Of a DNA stretch of 64,000 nucleotides, positions 8,282 to 17,558 are shown in pieces. The notes beneath the pieces are model-generated. The model did no database searches and had not been told where the DNA came from. It saw nothing but the letters and a program-made list of their open reading frames with translations. Each line of letters opens with the position of its first letter. Position 1 is the first letter of the stretch. This stretch comes from Spirochaetota bacterium (GTDB lineage Bacteria; Spirochaetota; UBA4802; UBA5550): NCBI GenBank assembly GCA_017999915.1, contig JAGNKX010000021.1, positions 1-64,000 of the forward strand, in the 5' to 3' direction. Position numbers and translations under genes: made by a program.

Positions 8282-9064
8282 ATGCTGAGAATGCTGCCTC
8301 CTACCGTAACAATAAAAACACATCGGTATTCACCGGCAGGGGTGGAGCCTGTTGATTTGCTGATAAGCTCGGAGTATCATATTACCTTGCTGCTGAACGG
8401 CAGGCCCTGCCTTTCCGTGGCGTGTTCCGGTTCTGACCTGGAAATGCTGGCAGTGGGACACATGATCACCGAGGGGATCATCCTCTCAAAGGATGAAATC
8501 AAAGCAATACAGGTTGATGAGGAACGGAAAACGGTTAATGTGCTCCTCGTGGATAATGCCGATGTGTTCGGGCGCCTGATAAAAATACGAACCCTTGTGT
8601 CGGGATGCGCCGGATCGGGATCTGAATCGTCTGAAGATGTTCCCGTAAGACGGGATCTTCCGCGGGTCAATCCTGCGGTCATTACCTCCGCGATGCATGA
8701 GTTTTTGGGGCTATCGGAAATTCACAGCAAGACCCATGGCGTTCACAGCGCGGCGCTCTATGCCGTTGACGGGACGCGTGTCGTGTTTTTTGATGAGATC
8801 GGGAGGCACAATGCCGTTGACAAGGTGATCGGATTCGCCATGACCCATGGAGTTTCCCTGGACCGCATGATGCTCTTCAGCACCGGGCGGATAGCGACCG
8901 AGATCGCGTTAAAGGCGGCCAGGGCCGGCATACCCGTCCTCGTGACGCGGGCGTCCCCTACCAGCATGGCGGTGGATTTTGTCCGAAAAAAAAATATCAT
9001 CCTCATTACCGGCGTGCGCAAGGATGCCTTCTATGTTCACAATGGCGCCGAATACGTGGGATGA
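8282..9064 (+). CDS. fdhD: formate dehydrogenase accessory sulfurtransferase FdhD
   Basis: A 260-residue cytoplasmic protein. FdhD transfers sulfur to the molybdenum or tungsten cofactor of formate dehydrogenase. Family features are GHMITEGII, KTHGVHSAALY, DEIGRHNAVDKVIG and STGRIATEIALKAARAGIP. The loop that often has two cysteines reads SGCAGSG here and keeps one Cys. The ribosome site is weak, so the start could be the ATG at 8291. It converges with fdhE and mobA and serves the fdhAB genes downstream. Confidence 0.95.
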   Translation: MLRMLPPTVTIKTHRYSPAGVEPVDLLISSEYHITLLLNGRPCLSVACSGSDLEMLAVGHMITEGIILSKDEIKAIQVDEERKTVNVLLVDNADVFGRLIKIRTLVSGCAGSGSESSEDVPVRRDLPRVNPAVITSAMHEFLGLSEIHSKTHGVHSAALYAVDGTRVVFFDEIGRHNAVDKVIGFAMTHGVSLDRMMLFSTGRIATEIALKAARAGIPVLVTRASPTSMAVDFVRKKNIILITGVRKDAFYVHNGAEYVG

Positions 9065-9080
9065 TCGCAGCGCGCGCAAA

Positions 9081-9101
9081 CCCTGGGGCTCCGCTCCGGG
9101 G
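9081..9101 (+). terminator. weak hairpin after fdhD
   Basis: CCCTGG (9081-9086) pairs with CCGGGG (9096-9101) using one wobble pair and is followed by TATTTTAT. It lies in the 46-base gap between convergent fdhD and fdhE. Modest support. Confidence 0.4.
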
Positions 9102-9110
9102 TATTTTATA

Positions 9111-9956
9111 TCAGGGCTTATGGTATCCTTCTTTGAGGGCGGCGCTGTCAAGGCTTGCGGTAAGGATATTTTCCACGGTTAGGTCGCATCCCTCGATATC
9201 CTCGAATTTTTCCAGGCAAACCGTTTTCATGAAGCCCTTGCAGGTGGCGCACAGGTCAAGACGATGGCGGGAATCGTTCTCGGCGGAAAGGTATTCGAGC
9301 ATGGCGGCATCCTCGGTGCCGCAGACGGCGCAGGCTATCCTCTTGTAGGCCCACCGGTTCTCGCACAGTGAGCAGTGAAGGAACCTCTTCCCCTCCGAGC
9401 CGGGGACTATTGCGGCCATGTCGGGCTGATTGCCGCAGAAAGGACAGTATGGCGAGTCAAGCGTATCGGGATTCAAAATATCACTCTTCTCTCTCAGGCT
9501 GATAAAAAACGGCTTCAGCCAGTTAATTAGCACGAATATCGTTCCGTCGGGACTGATCTTATGGGTGATGGCGAACTGGTTAAGCCGATCGGCATCCATA
9601 TCGAGGACCGCGTCAAGGATCCGGCTCAGTGTGCCGGGATCTGACGCAACAGCCTGATGAAGGGGCTCGAGATGGAGTCCCGGATTGCGGGTCTCTACGA
9701 TTTCGATGATCGGCGCCAGACCGGGTAGAAGAAGGTCGGCCAGTGCGGTTCCGTCCACTTTTGCTTTTCCATTTTTCGAAACGGGCAAATCCGTTTCAAT
9801 GATCTTAGGGAGGCGGGGGTCGTTTATGATGCGATCGAACTGCTTCCGATGGTATGAAAACAGGTCCTGGTAAAAGCTGATCATGTCGTCGGTCAATACG
9901 CCGCCGGCCTGGATCGTTTTATTCTTGTCATTTAAATAAGCGATGTGATCTTCCAT
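9111..9956 (-). CDS. fdhE: formate dehydrogenase accessory protein FdhE
   Basis: A 281-residue protein. The C-terminal half carries the rubredoxin-like CxxC pairs of FdhE: CPFC, CSLC, CAVC and CATC. FdhE homologues bind iron through these pairs and assist formate dehydrogenase assembly, often before Tat export. I chose the ATG at 9956, which has GGGAG seven bases upstream, over the ATG at 9977. It directly follows mobA on the same strand, so the two likely form a maturation operon for the FDH encoded just upstream. Confidence 0.9.
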   Translation of the reverse strand: MEDHIAYLNDKNKTIQAGGVLTDDMISFYQDLFSYHRKQFDRIINDPRLPKIIETDLPVSKNGKAKVDGTALADLLLPGLAPIIEIVETRNPGLHLEPLHQAVASDPGTLSRILDAVLDMDADRLNQFAITHKISPDGTIFVLINWLKPFFISLREKSDILNPDTLDSPYCPFCGNQPDMAAIVPGSEGKRFLHCSLCENRWAYKRIACAVCGTEDAAMLEYLSAENDSRHRLDLCATCKGFMKTVCLEKFEDIEGCDLTVENILTASLDSAALKEGYHKP

Positions 9957-9980
9957 GTCGAAACTCCCGATTTGCAATGG

Positions 9981-10562
9981 TCATTGCTCCGCGTCAATTC
10001 GATAATTGATATTTCTGAAGACTGCCTCAGGGTCTGCATATGCCCGAATTTCATCAGCCGTTACCTGCCTGACGGTTACTTGATCGAAAAATCTGAAAAT
10101 CTGGCGTTTGCCCTCCTGTATGAGTGTCTCCATCGGGGCAATGCATGACTTTGAATATATCGCGTGGAGCGGTTCGTAAAATCCGCCTATAAAAGGTATT
10201 ACTACATCAACGTTTTCGGAAAGTTCAATCATGTGCCGTATCAGTCCGGTGTTAAGGCCCGGCATGTCGCAGGCGAATATGAAAATCCGTCCGGTATCGG
10301 CTACCCGGAGCGCCGTATATAATCCACCGAGGGGACCGATGCCGGGTACAATGTCCCGATGGGAAGGGAGGCCGAGGTAATCGAATTTTTCCGCGTCGTC
10401 GCCGATGATGGCGATACGATTGAAAACCGGCCGTATTGCCTCAATCACGTGCTCGATGAGGGGTTTGCCGTGGTATAAGAAAACGGCCTTATCCTCGCCG
10501 AACCTGCTGCTTTTGCCGCCGGCAATGATGAAGGCTGATATGTCATTGGAATGCATTGGCAT
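9981..10562 (-). CDS. mobA: molybdenum cofactor guanylyltransferase
   Basis: A 193-residue nucleotidyltransferase. Signature AFIIAGGKSSRFGEDKA near the N-terminus, FACDMPG for metal binding and NINY near the end. MobA adds GMP to molybdopterin to make the bis-MGD cofactor needed by formate dehydrogenases. It lies between the fdhB terminator and fdhE, so it is likely dedicated to FdhA maturation. Confidence 0.93.
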   Translation of the reverse strand: MPMHSNDISAFIIAGGKSSRFGEDKAVFLYHGKPLIEHVIEAIRPVFNRIAIIGDDAEKFDYLGLPSHRDIVPGIGPLGGLYTALRVADTGRIFIFACDMPGLNTGLIRHMIELSENVDVVIPFIGGFYEPLHAIYSKSCIAPMETLIQEGKRQIFRFFDQVTVRQVTADEIRAYADPEAVFRNINYRIDAEQ

Positions 10563-10605
10563 GATACTTCTACGAAAAGATCGTGTTCACGCTGGAACAG
10601 AAAAT

Positions 10606-10641
10606 AAACCCCGCGGAAGGATGTTCCATTCCGCAGGGTTT
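10606..10641 (-). terminator. intrinsic terminator after fdhAB
   Basis: On the minus strand a 13-bp stem (arms 10641-10629 and 10618-10606) with one G-U pair and a 10-base loop is followed by TTTATTTT, directly after fdhB. It separates fdhAB from mobA-fdhE. Confidence 0.8.
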
Positions 10642-10663
10642 CCGTGTCAAATTAAATATAGGA

Positions 10664-11467
10664 TTATCCCACCATCTTTTTGGCCATCTTATAGGCCATG
10701 CGCTTCAGCGTGGGAACACCCATGGAGAAGAGCGCCAGGGCGCGGTAGGTGTCCTTGATCGCTTCCGCCTTGTGAATGTCGATTGCCTTCGGATGGAGCG
10801 GCAGTCCGTATTTGTCGGGGCTGTCCTTCAGGATCGTGATGACCCGCAGCCCGCCGAACTGCTCGTCGCCGTAAAGGCTTGCCCGGGGAAACTCGGTCGA
10901 AACCTGTTTCAGCCGTGTCCGCGCCTTGCGCATCAGGGCCGCCCGCTCCCCGAAGGTAAGGGCGCCGGTGGGGCAATGATACGCGCAGGCGGGCACGTCC
11001 CGCTTGTTCACCGTGCAGGCGTGGCACTTGTACGACTTGTCCCTGATGAGGGGCTGTTCCGACCCGTACTTGTGCATGTTTTCGTCAAGGACATGGGGAA
11101 CCTTGTAGATGCATTCGTTCACGCAGGCCCCGCAGCCGATGCATTTTGACTGGTCGATGACCGTCCACCCGTCGAGCTTGCTTATCGCGTGCTCTGGGCA
11201 AATGCGCAGGCAGTTGGCCTCCTCGCAGTGATAGCACTTCTTGTGCATGATCGTCCAGACCGGCTTTTCCGGGTTTGAACGATCGATGGGGAAGAACTTC
11301 ACGTGGTTGAAGGTTATCGCCGTAAGCTCGGCCGGGTTGGTGTATTCCGGCCCGGCGAAGAAGGTGGTCTTCTCGCCGGGAAGGTTGTTCCACTGCTTGC
11401 ACGCCACCTGGCATGACCGGCACCCGGAGCACTTGGTTGTATCCACTAAAAACGCTTTTCCTGACAT
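10664..11467 (-). CDS. fdhB: formate dehydrogenase iron-sulfur subunit
   Basis: A 267-residue four-cluster ferredoxin subunit. Cysteine motifs in order: CSGCRSCQVAC, CYHCEEANCLRIC, CIGCGACVNEC and CHACTVNKRDVPACAYHC, enough for four [4Fe-4S] clusters as in FdnH-type beta subunits. It carries electrons from the Mo/W-bis-MGD site of FdhA. There is no obvious C-terminal membrane anchor, only an amphipathic basic tail. It follows fdhA after a three-base gap. Confidence 0.94.
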   Translation of the reverse strand: MSGKAFLVDTTKCSGCRSCQVACKQWNNLPGEKTTFFAGPEYTNPAELTAITFNHVKFFPIDRSNPEKPVWTIMHKKCYHCEEANCLRICPEHAISKLDGWTVIDQSKCIGCGACVNECIYKVPHVLDENMHKYGSEQPLIRDKSYKCHACTVNKRDVPACAYHCPTGALTFGERAALMRKARTRLKQVSTEFPRASLYGDEQFGGLRVITILKDSPDKYGLPLHPKAIDIHKAEAIKDTYRALALFSMGVPTLKRMAYKMAKKMVG

Positions 11468-11470
11468 GGT

Positions 11471-14449
11471 TTATGCCTCCTTCCTGATGTCCACCAGGAA
11501 CGCCTTGAATTCAGGGATCATGGTGTTGGCGTCCCCGATCGAGGGGGTGAGCTGGTTGCAAGCGTCGCCGGTGGCGGCGCATCCCGGGCCGAAATGCCAG
11601 ATCATGCCTACCATCTCGACCATCCTTCCATTGACGTTAAGGGGCTGGACGCGTTCGGTCACCAGTGCGTAGGCGGTGATCCTGCCCCTGGCGTTGAAGA
11701 TGCTTACCTTGTCGCCGTGCTTGATCCCCTTGGCTGCCGCCAGGGTGGGGCTTATTTCGCAGAACATGTCGGGAACGAGCTCCGTGAGCCAGGGCAGGTT
11801 ACGCGTCATGGCGCCGGCCTGCCAGTGCTCGACCACCCGGTATGATGTTCCGATGTAGGGATACTGGCCGGGATTGCCGAATTGACCGGCGACCTCGCCT
11901 ATAATGACCGAGGCCGGATTGACCTTCTGGCTGTTCATCATGTTCGGTATCGGCGTCTCCATCGGCTCATAATGCTCGGTGAAGGGACCGTCGGTGAGAG
12001 CCTTGCCGGGAGAGAAGAGGCGTCCCATGCCCTCGTTGTTCATGATGAAGGGGTTCTTGGCTTCGGGGCCGAATTTCGGGCCGCCGTCCGGGATATCGCC
12101 CTTCCATTTGCTGCCGGTCCACTTTACGACCCAGCGGTTCGGGTCCCACGGCTCGCCCTTGCGGTTGACCGCCGCCCTGTTGTAAATGATGCGCCGGTTC
12201 AGGGGCCAGCACCAGGACCATTCAGGGAACATGCCTATCTTGTTGGAGGCGTCGCTCGTTCCGCGGCGCGCCATCAGGTTCTTGCTTGAGCCCGGGTAGC
12301 TGCCGCAGTAGATCCAGCATCCGCAGGCGGTGGATCCGTCGTCCTTGAGGTCCATGAAGGTTTTCATCTGGTCCTTGTCGGGCCAGGTGTAGCCGTTGAT
12401 CTCCTTCGCGACCAGGTGCGGCGATGCTTCGTGCTCGCCTTCCTCAACGTAATTCCAGTTCGATTTAAGTATCGGATCGGGAAACTTGCCCCCTTCTTTT
12501 TTGTAAAGGTTTCTGATTTCCTTGAACAAAAGGTCGACGATGTCCAGGTCGGATTTAGATTTGCCAACCGGGTGCACCGCCTTGTAGCGCCACTGGGCCC
12601 ACCGCCCGGAATTGGAAATGCTTCCTTCCTTTTCCACGGAGGATGCCGCCGGAAGGAGGAATACCTCTGTCTTGATCTGGGCCGGATTCACTCCCGGACG
12701 CTTCCAGAACACCGACGAATCCGTTTCCCACAGGTCTACCGCGACGAGCCAGTCGAGCTTGTCCATGGCCTGGGCGTTCCGGTTCGCGTTGGGACCGCCC
12801 ACGACCGGGTTGGTTCCCATGTAGAAGGCGCCCTTGATGATGCCTTTCAGCATGTCCTCGAAAAGGATTATGTAGGGGGACGGCTTGCCAAACTTCGGCA
12901 GCCAGTTATAGCAGAAGTCGTTTTTCTTCGTTGCCGCGTCGCCGTACCAGGCTTTCAGCATGCTCACCAGGTACTTGGGCCTGTTAGACCACCAGTTGAT
13001 GCTCATCGGGTCATTGCTCTGGGGCGTCGTCTTGTTGTACGCTTCCAGGGTGGGGTGGTCCTTGGCGCTGGGGCACGGCATGTAGCCCGGTATTATATGG
13101 AAAAGGAGGGCGTGATCCGTCGATCCCTGGACATTGGATTCGCCGCGGAGGGCGTTGATGCCGCCGCCGGCGAGACCCATGTTGCCCATGAGAAGCTGGA
13201 GGATTGCCAGCGCCCGCACGTTCTGGGTGCCCACCGTGTGCTGGGTGATGCCCATGGCATACATGAAGTTCGCCACCTTGTCCGGTTTGTGGGTTGACGT
13301 GAACAGCTCGGCGACCTTGAGGAATGTATCCTTCGGGCATCCGGTGATTGCCGCCACTTTCTCCGGCGTGTAGCGCTCGTAATGCTTCTTCATGAGCTGG
13401 TATACGCACTGGGGATTCTTGAGCGACTTGTCCCTTTTGGGTATCTTCTTGTCATCCGCCTGGTAGGTCCAGGTCTTGCGGTCGCCGTAATTGCGCTTGC
13501 CCGCGTCATATCCTGAAAAGAGGCCGTCGTTGAACTTGTAGTCGGGGTTCACCAGGTATGACGCGTTGGTGTATTCCACCACGTATTCCTTCTGAATCCT
13601 GTTTGTCTCAAGGGCGTAATTGATTATGCCGTTGAGAAAGGCCAGGTCCGTACCGGACCGAATGGGCGCGTACAGCGTCGCGAGGGAGGCCGATTTGGTG
13701 TAGCGGGGATCCACAACGATGAGCTTGGTCCCGCGCTCCTCCATCCCCTTTACGATCCAGCGGAATGAAATGGGATGGTTTTCGGCAGCGTTACTGCCTA
13801 TCATGAAAACAACGTCAGAGTTCTTAATATCAATCCAGTGATTCGTCATGGCACCCCGGCCGAATGATGCCGCCAGACCGGCGACAGTTGCGGAGTGTCA
13901 AATACGGGCCTGATGTTCTAGATAGGTGACGCCCATGGTCCTCATGAATTTCGAGAGGACGTAGCATTCCTCGTTGTCGAGGGCGGCGCCGCCGAGGCTC
14001 GCGATGCCCGGCGTACGGTTCACGATAACATCGCCGTCCTTTTCCTGGAACGTGGCGTCGCGCGTTTCCTTGACGCGGCGGGCAATTTTCTTGATGGCGT
14101 CTTCCCATGATATTTCTTCCCACTCGGTGCCGTAGGGCTTACGGTACTGCACCTTGGCGAGACGACGCTCGTTCACGCCCACCTGGAACAGGGCGCTTCC
14201 CTTGGAGCAGAGGCTTCCCTGGTTGATGGGATGATCTGGATCGCCTTCGATGTTCACGATCTTACCGCCCTTGGTCGAGACGATAAGGCCGCACCCAACG
14301 CCGCAGTACGGGCAAATGGTGGTCGATTCTTTCGTGCCGCTCAGTTTATCTGCTGATTTACAGCCGCTCAGGAACGCAGTGCCGCCGATAAAGGCGCCGG
14401 CAGCGGTCATTCCCGAGAGTTTAAGAAAATCCCTACGGGATAAAGGCAT
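11471..14449 (-). CDS. fdhA: selenocysteine formate dehydrogenase catalytic subunit
   Basis: One gene read through an in-frame TGA (13900-13898) as selenocysteine 184, giving 992 residues. The context ARI-U-HSATVAGL then FGRGAMTNHW matches the Sec site of FdnG/FdhF enzymes; a stop-to-start reading would split one continuous protein. N-terminus: twin-arginine signal SRRDFLKLSG and a lipobox-like FLSGC, so it is probably exported. Cluster ligands C46, C49, C53, C81 (CPYCGVGCG) bind [4Fe-4S]. The rest is the Mo/W-bis-MGD domain, including a C-terminal dinucleotide-binding part. AGGAGG precedes the ATG. It oxidises formate, or reduces CO2, with FdhB as electron carrier. Confidence 0.95.
13869..13900 (-). 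promoter_or_regulatory. bacterial SECIS element in fdhA
   Basis: After the UGA come 12 bases, then a six-pair stem GUCGCC/GGCGGC (13885-13880 with 13874-13869) closing a GGUCU loop. The loop and its distance from UGA equal those of the E. coli fdhF SECIS from memory of that element. It would recruit SelB for selenocysteine insertion. Confidence 0.85.
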
Positions 14450-14851
14450 AGGATACCTCCTTGGAATATGTGCGCAAAATTAATTGCATTGTTATGCGAC
14501 AATTATTCTTCATTATTATGAGTATTTTTTTCTGTGTGTTTTATTGCAACATGTTTTTATTAACATGTTGCGGGATGGATGTATAAATTTAAAAAAAATT
14601 TCTTTAAGGATGAAGTGGATTTTATTATGATAACAAAAAATAACAAAATCTTACTAAATATGATTATTGTAAAAAATTGATTTAGCTTAATGACAGATGA
14701 AAAAATATTCGCAGGTGCTTGACAACAACCGGCTGAGATGAGATATATCAGGCAACCATCCCGATAAATTTATGATTGATACCGGTGATGACGAATTATA
14801 ATCGCCCTGTCCATTGTGCCGATTATCGAATATAGTGAGAGGTGGCATCCC
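14450..14851. other. AT-rich intergenic region between fdhA and peroxiredoxin
   Basis: About 400 bases separating divergent genes. No gene supported. It should hold the fdhA promoter (minus) and the peroxiredoxin promoter (plus). A plus-strand TTGACA at 14719-14724 with a 17-base spacer and GATATA (14742-14747) is a candidate for the latter. No clear -10/-35 pair or -12/-24 site could be assigned to fdhA. Confidence 0.45.
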
Positions 14852-15499
14852 ATGAGCAAAACTTTCCCCGTAATGGTCCTCGCCGCGGCACTGATGCTCT
14901 CGTGCGCAAAGGAAGCTGAGCCGGGCCGGTCCCATCGGGAACGGGAGGAGCGCGGGCCGGTTTCACTCATAAACCGCCGCGCGCCCGTCTTTTCTCTCGA
15001 CGCGTTTCAGGGCGGTGTCATAAAAAAAATCAGCCTCGGGGATTTCCGTGGGAAATGGCTGGTCCTGTATTTTTATCCGGCCGACTTCACCTTCGTATGT
15101 CCCACTGAGCTGAAGGAGCTGGCTGACTTCTACCCTGAGTTTAAAAAGCTGGGTGCTGAGATAGCCGGCGTAAGCACCGACTCGGTCTATGTCCACAGGG
15201 CATGGCACGGTCAGAATGAGCTGGTGAAGGCTGTAACCTATCCGATGCTTTCCGACCGCAACGGCCGGCTGAGCAGGGCCTTCGGCGTCTACAATGAGGA
15301 CGCCGGCACGGCCTACCGGGCCAGCTTCGTCATCAATCCCGACGGCGTCATCGTGGCATGCGAGATCCATGACGACGCTATCGGCAGGAGCGCCGAGGAG
15401 CTGCTCCGCAAGGTGTCGGCCGCGGTTACGGTCGGGAAAGGCGGCGGTTATTGCCCGGCGGGATGGAAACAGGGCGAAGCGCTTATCAAGCCGCAATAA
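14852..15499 (+). CDS. lipoprotein 2-Cys peroxiredoxin
   Basis: A 215-residue AhpC/Prx-family protein. Start at 14852 follows GAGAGGTGG and begins a signal peptide with lipobox LMLSC, so the enzyme is probably lipid-anchored outside the inner membrane, unusual for typical Prx. Peroxidatic Cys in DFTFVCPTE; resolving Cys in the C-terminal GGYCPAGW motif. It reduces peroxides, probably with the exported thioredoxin-like protein encoded 21 bases downstream as electron donor; that pairing is inferred from position. Confidence 0.9.
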   Translation: MSKTFPVMVLAAALMLSCAKEAEPGRSHREREERGPVSLINRRAPVFSLDAFQGGVIKKISLGDFRGKWLVLYFYPADFTFVCPTELKELADFYPEFKKLGAEIAGVSTDSVYVHRAWHGQNELVKAVTYPMLSDRNGRLSRAFGVYNEDAGTAYRASFVINPDGVIVACEIHDDAIGRSAEELLRKVSAAVTVGKGGGYCPAGWKQGEALIKPQ

Positions 15500-15520
15500 T
15501 TCCGTACGGGGGTGTAGAGC

Positions 15521-16021
15521 ATGAAAAAAATGACCGGTTTCTCCTGTTTGATGATATTTTGTTCGTTCTTTGCCGCGGCGCTGCGGGCCGATGGAGCTGA
15601 AAACCGCCTTTATCTCCATTTCTTTAAGAGCCAGGTATGCCCTCACTGCAAGCAGGCCGAAAAGGAGCTTCCACCCGTCCTCAAGCGCTATCCCCGCATC
15701 ACCATGGTTGCCTATGACGTGCGTAACGCCATGAACCAGGTCGACGCCTCAAACAGGCAGAACCTGGGAAAACTGATCGCCATGCTGCAGCAGATTCAGG
15801 CCCGCAACGGCGGCAAGCCCTTTATTTATGAAGGCAATACGCCCCATGCCTTTGTCCTGGTCAACGGGGTCCCTTACTATATGAAAAAGCTGTCTGACGT
15901 GACGACGATCAAAAAAGAGGTGCCCATCCCGGTCTTTATCCTCGGCAACAGGGTCTATGTGGGATATCAGGCATCCGTGCTCAATCAGGCAATTGCGGGG
16001 TTCGCAAGCGGGAAAAACTGA
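15521..16021 (+). CDS. exported thioredoxin-like protein
   Basis: A 166-residue protein with a signal peptide (about residues 1-25, ending near RADGA). The mature part has a thioredoxin-fold active site FFKSQVCPHCKQAEKEL. CPHC is typical of DsbA/DsbG-like or glutaredoxin-like redox sites. PHAFVLVNGVPYY resembles the cis-proline region. Its place right after a lipoprotein peroxiredoxin suggests an extracytoplasmic peroxide-defence pair. Confidence 0.85.
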   Translation: MKKMTGFSCLMIFCSFFAAALRADGAENRLYLHFFKSQVCPHCKQAEKELPPVLKRYPRITMVAYDVRNAMNQVDASNRQNLGKLIAMLQQIQARNGGKPFIYEGNTPHAFVLVNGVPYYMKKLSDVTTIKKEVPIPVFILGNRVYVGYQASVLNQAIAGFASGKN

Positions 16022-16417
16022 AGGCTCCGGCGCGTTAATCCGCGTATTTACGGCGCATAGATACTCTCTCTATAATAGAAACTGAATCGACAATGGCGGA
16101 TTTTATACGCTGTATTGTTATTTCAGGGCCTGGCTATGCTCTTGCTTGCGCCGTTGCTTGCCTCATCGAAGCTAAAGGACACCTGGCCGGCGCCGGTGCC
16201 GCATCCGATGGCTGATGCCAGGAGCTGGCTGATAATTGATATTGCCCAAATCAGTGAAGCCGAATACTTCCAAAAATCAAGTATTGTAACCGTTTCTGTT
16301 ATGCTAATGCCACCGGTGTTGTGGGATTTTCTCACATAAAATCACTTCCACAAAGGATGGTTTAATGTATAAAAAGATAGTATTTTAAAGATGTAACGAT
16401 CAAGGAAGGAGGCGGCC
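16022..16417. other. intergenic region without supported gene
   Basis: About 400 bases. Short frames on both strands (16115-16339 plus, 16123-16335 minus) lack convincing ribosome sites and known motifs. The end carries the strong site AAGGAAGGAGG before the CoA-transferase gene. Possibly a decayed gene; nothing else recognised. Confidence 0.4.
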
Positions 16418-17518
16418 ATGGCGGTCTACGATTATAACCGGGATGCAATAGCCAATCTTAAAATTGAAGATGCTTCCATACTCGATCCGCTTATTAATTT
16501 CGCCTCCGCTCGCGAAGCGCACCTCAGGAAAGACCACTCGCGCCGTGATAAAAGGCTTTCCCTCAAGGAGGCCATCGGCGAATTCGTGAGGGACGGCGAC
16601 GTGCTGTCGGATACCGGTTTCAGCTATGTCCGGACCCCGATGCAGGCCTACTTCGAAATACTCCGCCAGAAAAAAAAGAACATCCAGATGATCGGCTCGC
16701 CGAACTCGAACCAGAGCTACATGATCGCCTTCGGCGCCGCGCGGTATTCCCACAATTCCTATTCAGGCGCGGAGATGCGCGGATACGACCGGGCCTATTC
16801 GCGGGCCGTCATAGAGGGTAAGACGAAGATACTGTCCGAGTGGAGCCACGGCACCATGGCCCAGGGCTTCAAGGCGGCCCAGCTCGGCGTCCCGGGCGTG
16901 TTCAGCAAGCAGCTCCTCGGCTCGGACATACTGAAGTACAACGCCTACGTGAAGGTGATGCAGAACCCGATGCGCTCCGACCCGGACCCGGTGGTCTTCG
17001 TGCCTGCCCTGTACCCGGACATCGCCATCATCCATGTCCAGGCGGCGGACCGCTTCGGCAACGCCCGGATGTACGGCCCGCCGATAAACGATATCGCCCT
17101 GGCGGCTGCGGCGCGGCGGATCATCGTCACCGCCGAGGAGATCGTGCCCCCGGGCGACATCAGGAGCAACAACAAGGGCGTGGTCATCCCCTTTACCTGC
17201 GTGGACGCCGTCGTCGAGCTGCCCTACGGCGCGGCGCCCGGGAGCATGCCAGGCTGCTACTACTGGTCGCGACAGTGGTGGGAAAAGCTGATGCGCTGGG
17301 CCTGCCAGTCCCAGAAGAACATCGATGAATACTTCGAATACTGGGTCTTCACCTCGAAAGACCAGTTTGACTTTATAGAAAAGCTGGGCGGGGCCAGATG
17401 GATCGCCAATTCGCGCCGCCTCACCAAGGCGGAGGAATATGACAATGAAGACCTTGGGTTTGATTTCTCATACGAGGAGTTCAAATCGATTGAAACCGAG
17501 TCCGGCATTTACTACTGA
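16418..17518 (+). CDS. CoA-transferase subunit A (glutaconate CoA-transferase-like)
   Basis: A 366-residue family I CoA-transferase alpha subunit. GctA-like features include DGDVLSDTGFSYVRTPM, ADRFGNARMYGP and IVTAEEIVPPGDIRSNN. Such enzymes move CoA between carboxylic acids such as glutaconate, acetate or other acyl groups. It is longer than simple oxoacid CoA-transferase subunits, with a C-terminal extension (about 300-366) rich in aromatic and acidic residues. The beta subunit follows after 40 bases. The true substrate cannot be read from the sequence. Confidence 0.88.
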   Translation: MAVYDYNRDAIANLKIEDASILDPLINFASAREAHLRKDHSRRDKRLSLKEAIGEFVRDGDVLSDTGFSYVRTPMQAYFEILRQKKKNIQMIGSPNSNQSYMIAFGAARYSHNSYSGAEMRGYDRAYSRAVIEGKTKILSEWSHGTMAQGFKAAQLGVPGVFSKQLLGSDILKYNAYVKVMQNPMRSDPDPVVFVPALYPDIAIIHVQAADRFGNARMYGPPINDIALAAAARRIIVTAEEIVPPGDIRSNNKGVVIPFTCVDAVVELPYGAAPGSMPGCYYWSRQWWEKLMRWACQSQKNIDEYFEYWVFTSKDQFDFIEKLGGARWIANSRRLTKAEEYDNEDLGFDFSYEEFKSIETESGIYY

Positions 17519-17558
17519 GGGGCGCGGCCTTCGTTATTTCGAAAGGAGGAAATGATCC

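Noticed and set aside
13830-13900. Start of a separate gene at MTNHW after the fdhA stop
   Set aside because: The TGA is a selenocysteine codon in conserved context with a SECIS hairpin, so fdhA is one gene.
16115-16339. Small open frames on both strands before the CoA-transferase genes
   Set aside because: No ribosome site, motif or matching codon use; could be decay but cannot be supported.
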